Assembly (NCBI GenBank): GCA_001986395.2
Contig: MQVO02000190.1
Span: 1-15,537 of the forward strand
Direction: 5' to 3'
DNA length: 15,537 bases
Source: Irpex lacteus
Lineage: Eukaryota > Basidiomycota > Agaricomycetes > Polyporales > Irpicaceae
How positions within the stretch are numbered: the stretch's first letter is position 1; each line of letters starts with the position of its first letter. A program made the position numbers and the translations under genes. Shown piece after piece: positions 14,648-15,537 of the stretch. The notes under the pieces were generated by a model. The model did no database searches and had not been told where the DNA came from. It worked only from the letters and a program-made list of their open reading frames with translations.

Positions 14648-15076
14648 GTGATATTTTGTGGGCAACAGACCCTGAAGTTTAAGTACTTATTAATTTATCA
14701 ACACTATATACAAAATGACAATCATACCAACAATCACAGTATTATTAGAAAATATTTCTTTATATTTTCAATATTTATTATTTTATCAATTCTAATAATA
14801 CCAATAATATTACCCTTAATTTGGATAATTAATTTAGTAGAAATTCTCTACGATCAAATATTTTATATTAGAAGATATTATGATCAATCATCAATTCTAA
14901 TACAATACTACAATAGATGGACATTCATTACAATTTTAGCATTATTAATAATATTTTTAATATATTATTTATTTCTATATATATTATATATGGATCTCTA
15001 CTCACTTATCTTCACACCTTCAGTAATAGAAACACCCAGCTTAATGGGTTATATATCCTCTTATTTTAAGACCTAG
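14648..15076 (+). CDS. multi-helix membrane ORF of unknown function
   Basis: About 142 codons ending at TAG 15074-15076. The frame has no early in-frame ATG; GTG at 14648 overlaps an out-of-frame ATG (14646), so the start is uncertain. Residues 37-66 form a very hydrophobic stretch (FFIFSIFIILSILIIPIILP, then LIWIINLVEIL). A charged, Tyr-rich segment (YDQIFYIRRYYDQSSILIQ) follows, then a second long hydrophobic region (ITILALLIIFLIYYLFLYIL), so two to four membrane segments. I do not recognise the family. The next ORF starts at the base after its stop, which suggests the two are read from one transcript or were one gene. It could be a piece of a plasmid-derived membrane protein. Confidence 0.5.
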   Translation: MIFCGQQTLKFKYLLIYQHYIQNDNHTNNHSIIRKYFFIFSIFIILSILIIPIILPLIWIINLVEILYDQIFYIRRYYDQSSILIQYYNRWTFITILALLIIFLIYYLFLYILYMDLYSLIFTPSVIETPSLMGYISSYFKT

Positions 15077-15537
15077 ATGATAAAGAAAAATAATTTAAAT
15101 ATGAAAAAATTACAAGACCAAATCGATAAACTTAATGCTGCGAAATAAACCAGCATCAATTAGTACAAATAAAAATCTTATCACTATTTTGCTCTTACAT
15201 CAATAATAGCCTACGCACATAAATTACCAGGTTTTTCTAAATTGTCAAATATATTAAAACTATGGTATGGTAAAACAGATGGTGGAGCCTGTTAGTTAAT
15301 CTTAGAAAAGGATTTATTATTCTTAATGCATTGATCGGAGTTTATGCTACATTTAAACTAACAGGATTCAGCACAGATAATCTTTTAGGAGGTTTCGTTG
15401 GTGTAGGTCACACATACTTTGAAATGTTATATTATGGAATAAGAAGACTATTTGGTTGGATTTACTCATTCTTTGATGATTGGCTATTACCTAAACCACC
15501 AACAACCCTTCATGGTATTGGTGGGGTCCTAAGGAAC
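15077..15537 (+). CDS. membrane ORF with basic N-terminus, continues past window; three homopolymer shifts
   Basis: ATG at 15077 starts MIKKNNLNMKKLQDQIDKLN, a short coiled-coil-like lead ending at TAA 15146 as read. One-base changes in three homopolymers (A run at 15143-15145, T run near 15190, GG near 15281) would join this to TSIIAYAHKLPGFSKLSNIL, then LWYGKTDGG, RKGFIILNALIGVYATFKL, GGFVGVGHTYFEMLYYGIRR and LFGWIYSFFDDWLLPKPPTT. That gives about 150 residues still open at the window edge. There are at least two membrane helices, then a conserved-looking aromatic/acidic motif (FFDDWLLPKPP) before what looks like a Pro-rich linker. I do not know the family. The Pro-rich linker invites comparison with the C-terminal piece at 5701-6101, which could be the other end of the same kind of protein; this is inference. 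Confidence 0.5.

Overview
The window is mitochondrial DNA of a filamentous fungus, most likely a basidiomycete of the Agaricomycetes. A complete small-subunit rRNA gene (rns) lies at about 11541-13244 and carries the binding site of the fungal mitochondrial SSU primer MS1, plus a one-mismatch MS2 site. TGA must be read as Trp (translation table 4) in at least one small ORF. There are tRNA genes of organelle type, pieces of cox2 and nad5, homing-endonuclease and reverse-transcriptase remnants, and pieces of a type-B DNA polymerase of the kind carried by fungal mitochondrial linear plasmids. The DNA is very AT-rich, with short G/C hairpin clusters and many repeats, so this is an accessory, rearranged part of a large repeat-rich mitogenome.

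Layout. 21-1025: the first half of cox2, which runs in frame into an unrelated Ser-rich tail with one membrane helix. 1302-1465: nad5 scrap. 1749-3330: intron-type debris (group II RT N-terminus, LAGLIDADG-type domain, NUMOD-like tail on the minus strand). 3331-4417: non-coding DNA with a pentamer microsatellite, then a minus-strand DNA-polymerase (dpo) fragment. 4556-5529: tRNAs (Phe-like, Ala and Lys-like on minus; His and Val on plus). 5544-5673: a 130-nt element closed by a 17-bp inverted repeat. 5701-6101: a minus-strand Pro/Ser-linker membrane ORF cut at a half palindrome. 6126-7414: non-coding DNA rich in G/C hairpins. 7415-9068: dpo scrap, a LAGLIDADG domain, and a decayed group I intron core with its LAGLIDADG ORF. 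9259-10669: a small ORF and a 138-bp exact direct repeat. 10097-10870: eroded tRNA-like genes. 11168-11462: a small Lys/Asn-rich ORF. 11541-13244: rns. 14327-14409: tRNA-Leu(TAG). 14648-15537: two membrane ORFs, the second running off the window.

The main unexplained structure is a dispersed palindromic hairpin of about 47 bp. Its arms are CCCCAAAAAAACTAG and CTAGTTTTTTTGGGG, and its inner stem is GAATTA/TAATTC around a 4-nt loop. It occurs in ten near-complete copies and at least three half copies, one of them inside rns. Copies up to 9115 lie in one orientation and copies from 9988 on in the other.

Many otherwise convincing reading frames are broken by single-base length changes in homopolymer runs. 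That fits either real decay or uncorrected long-read assembly error, so pseudogene labels here should be read with that in mind.
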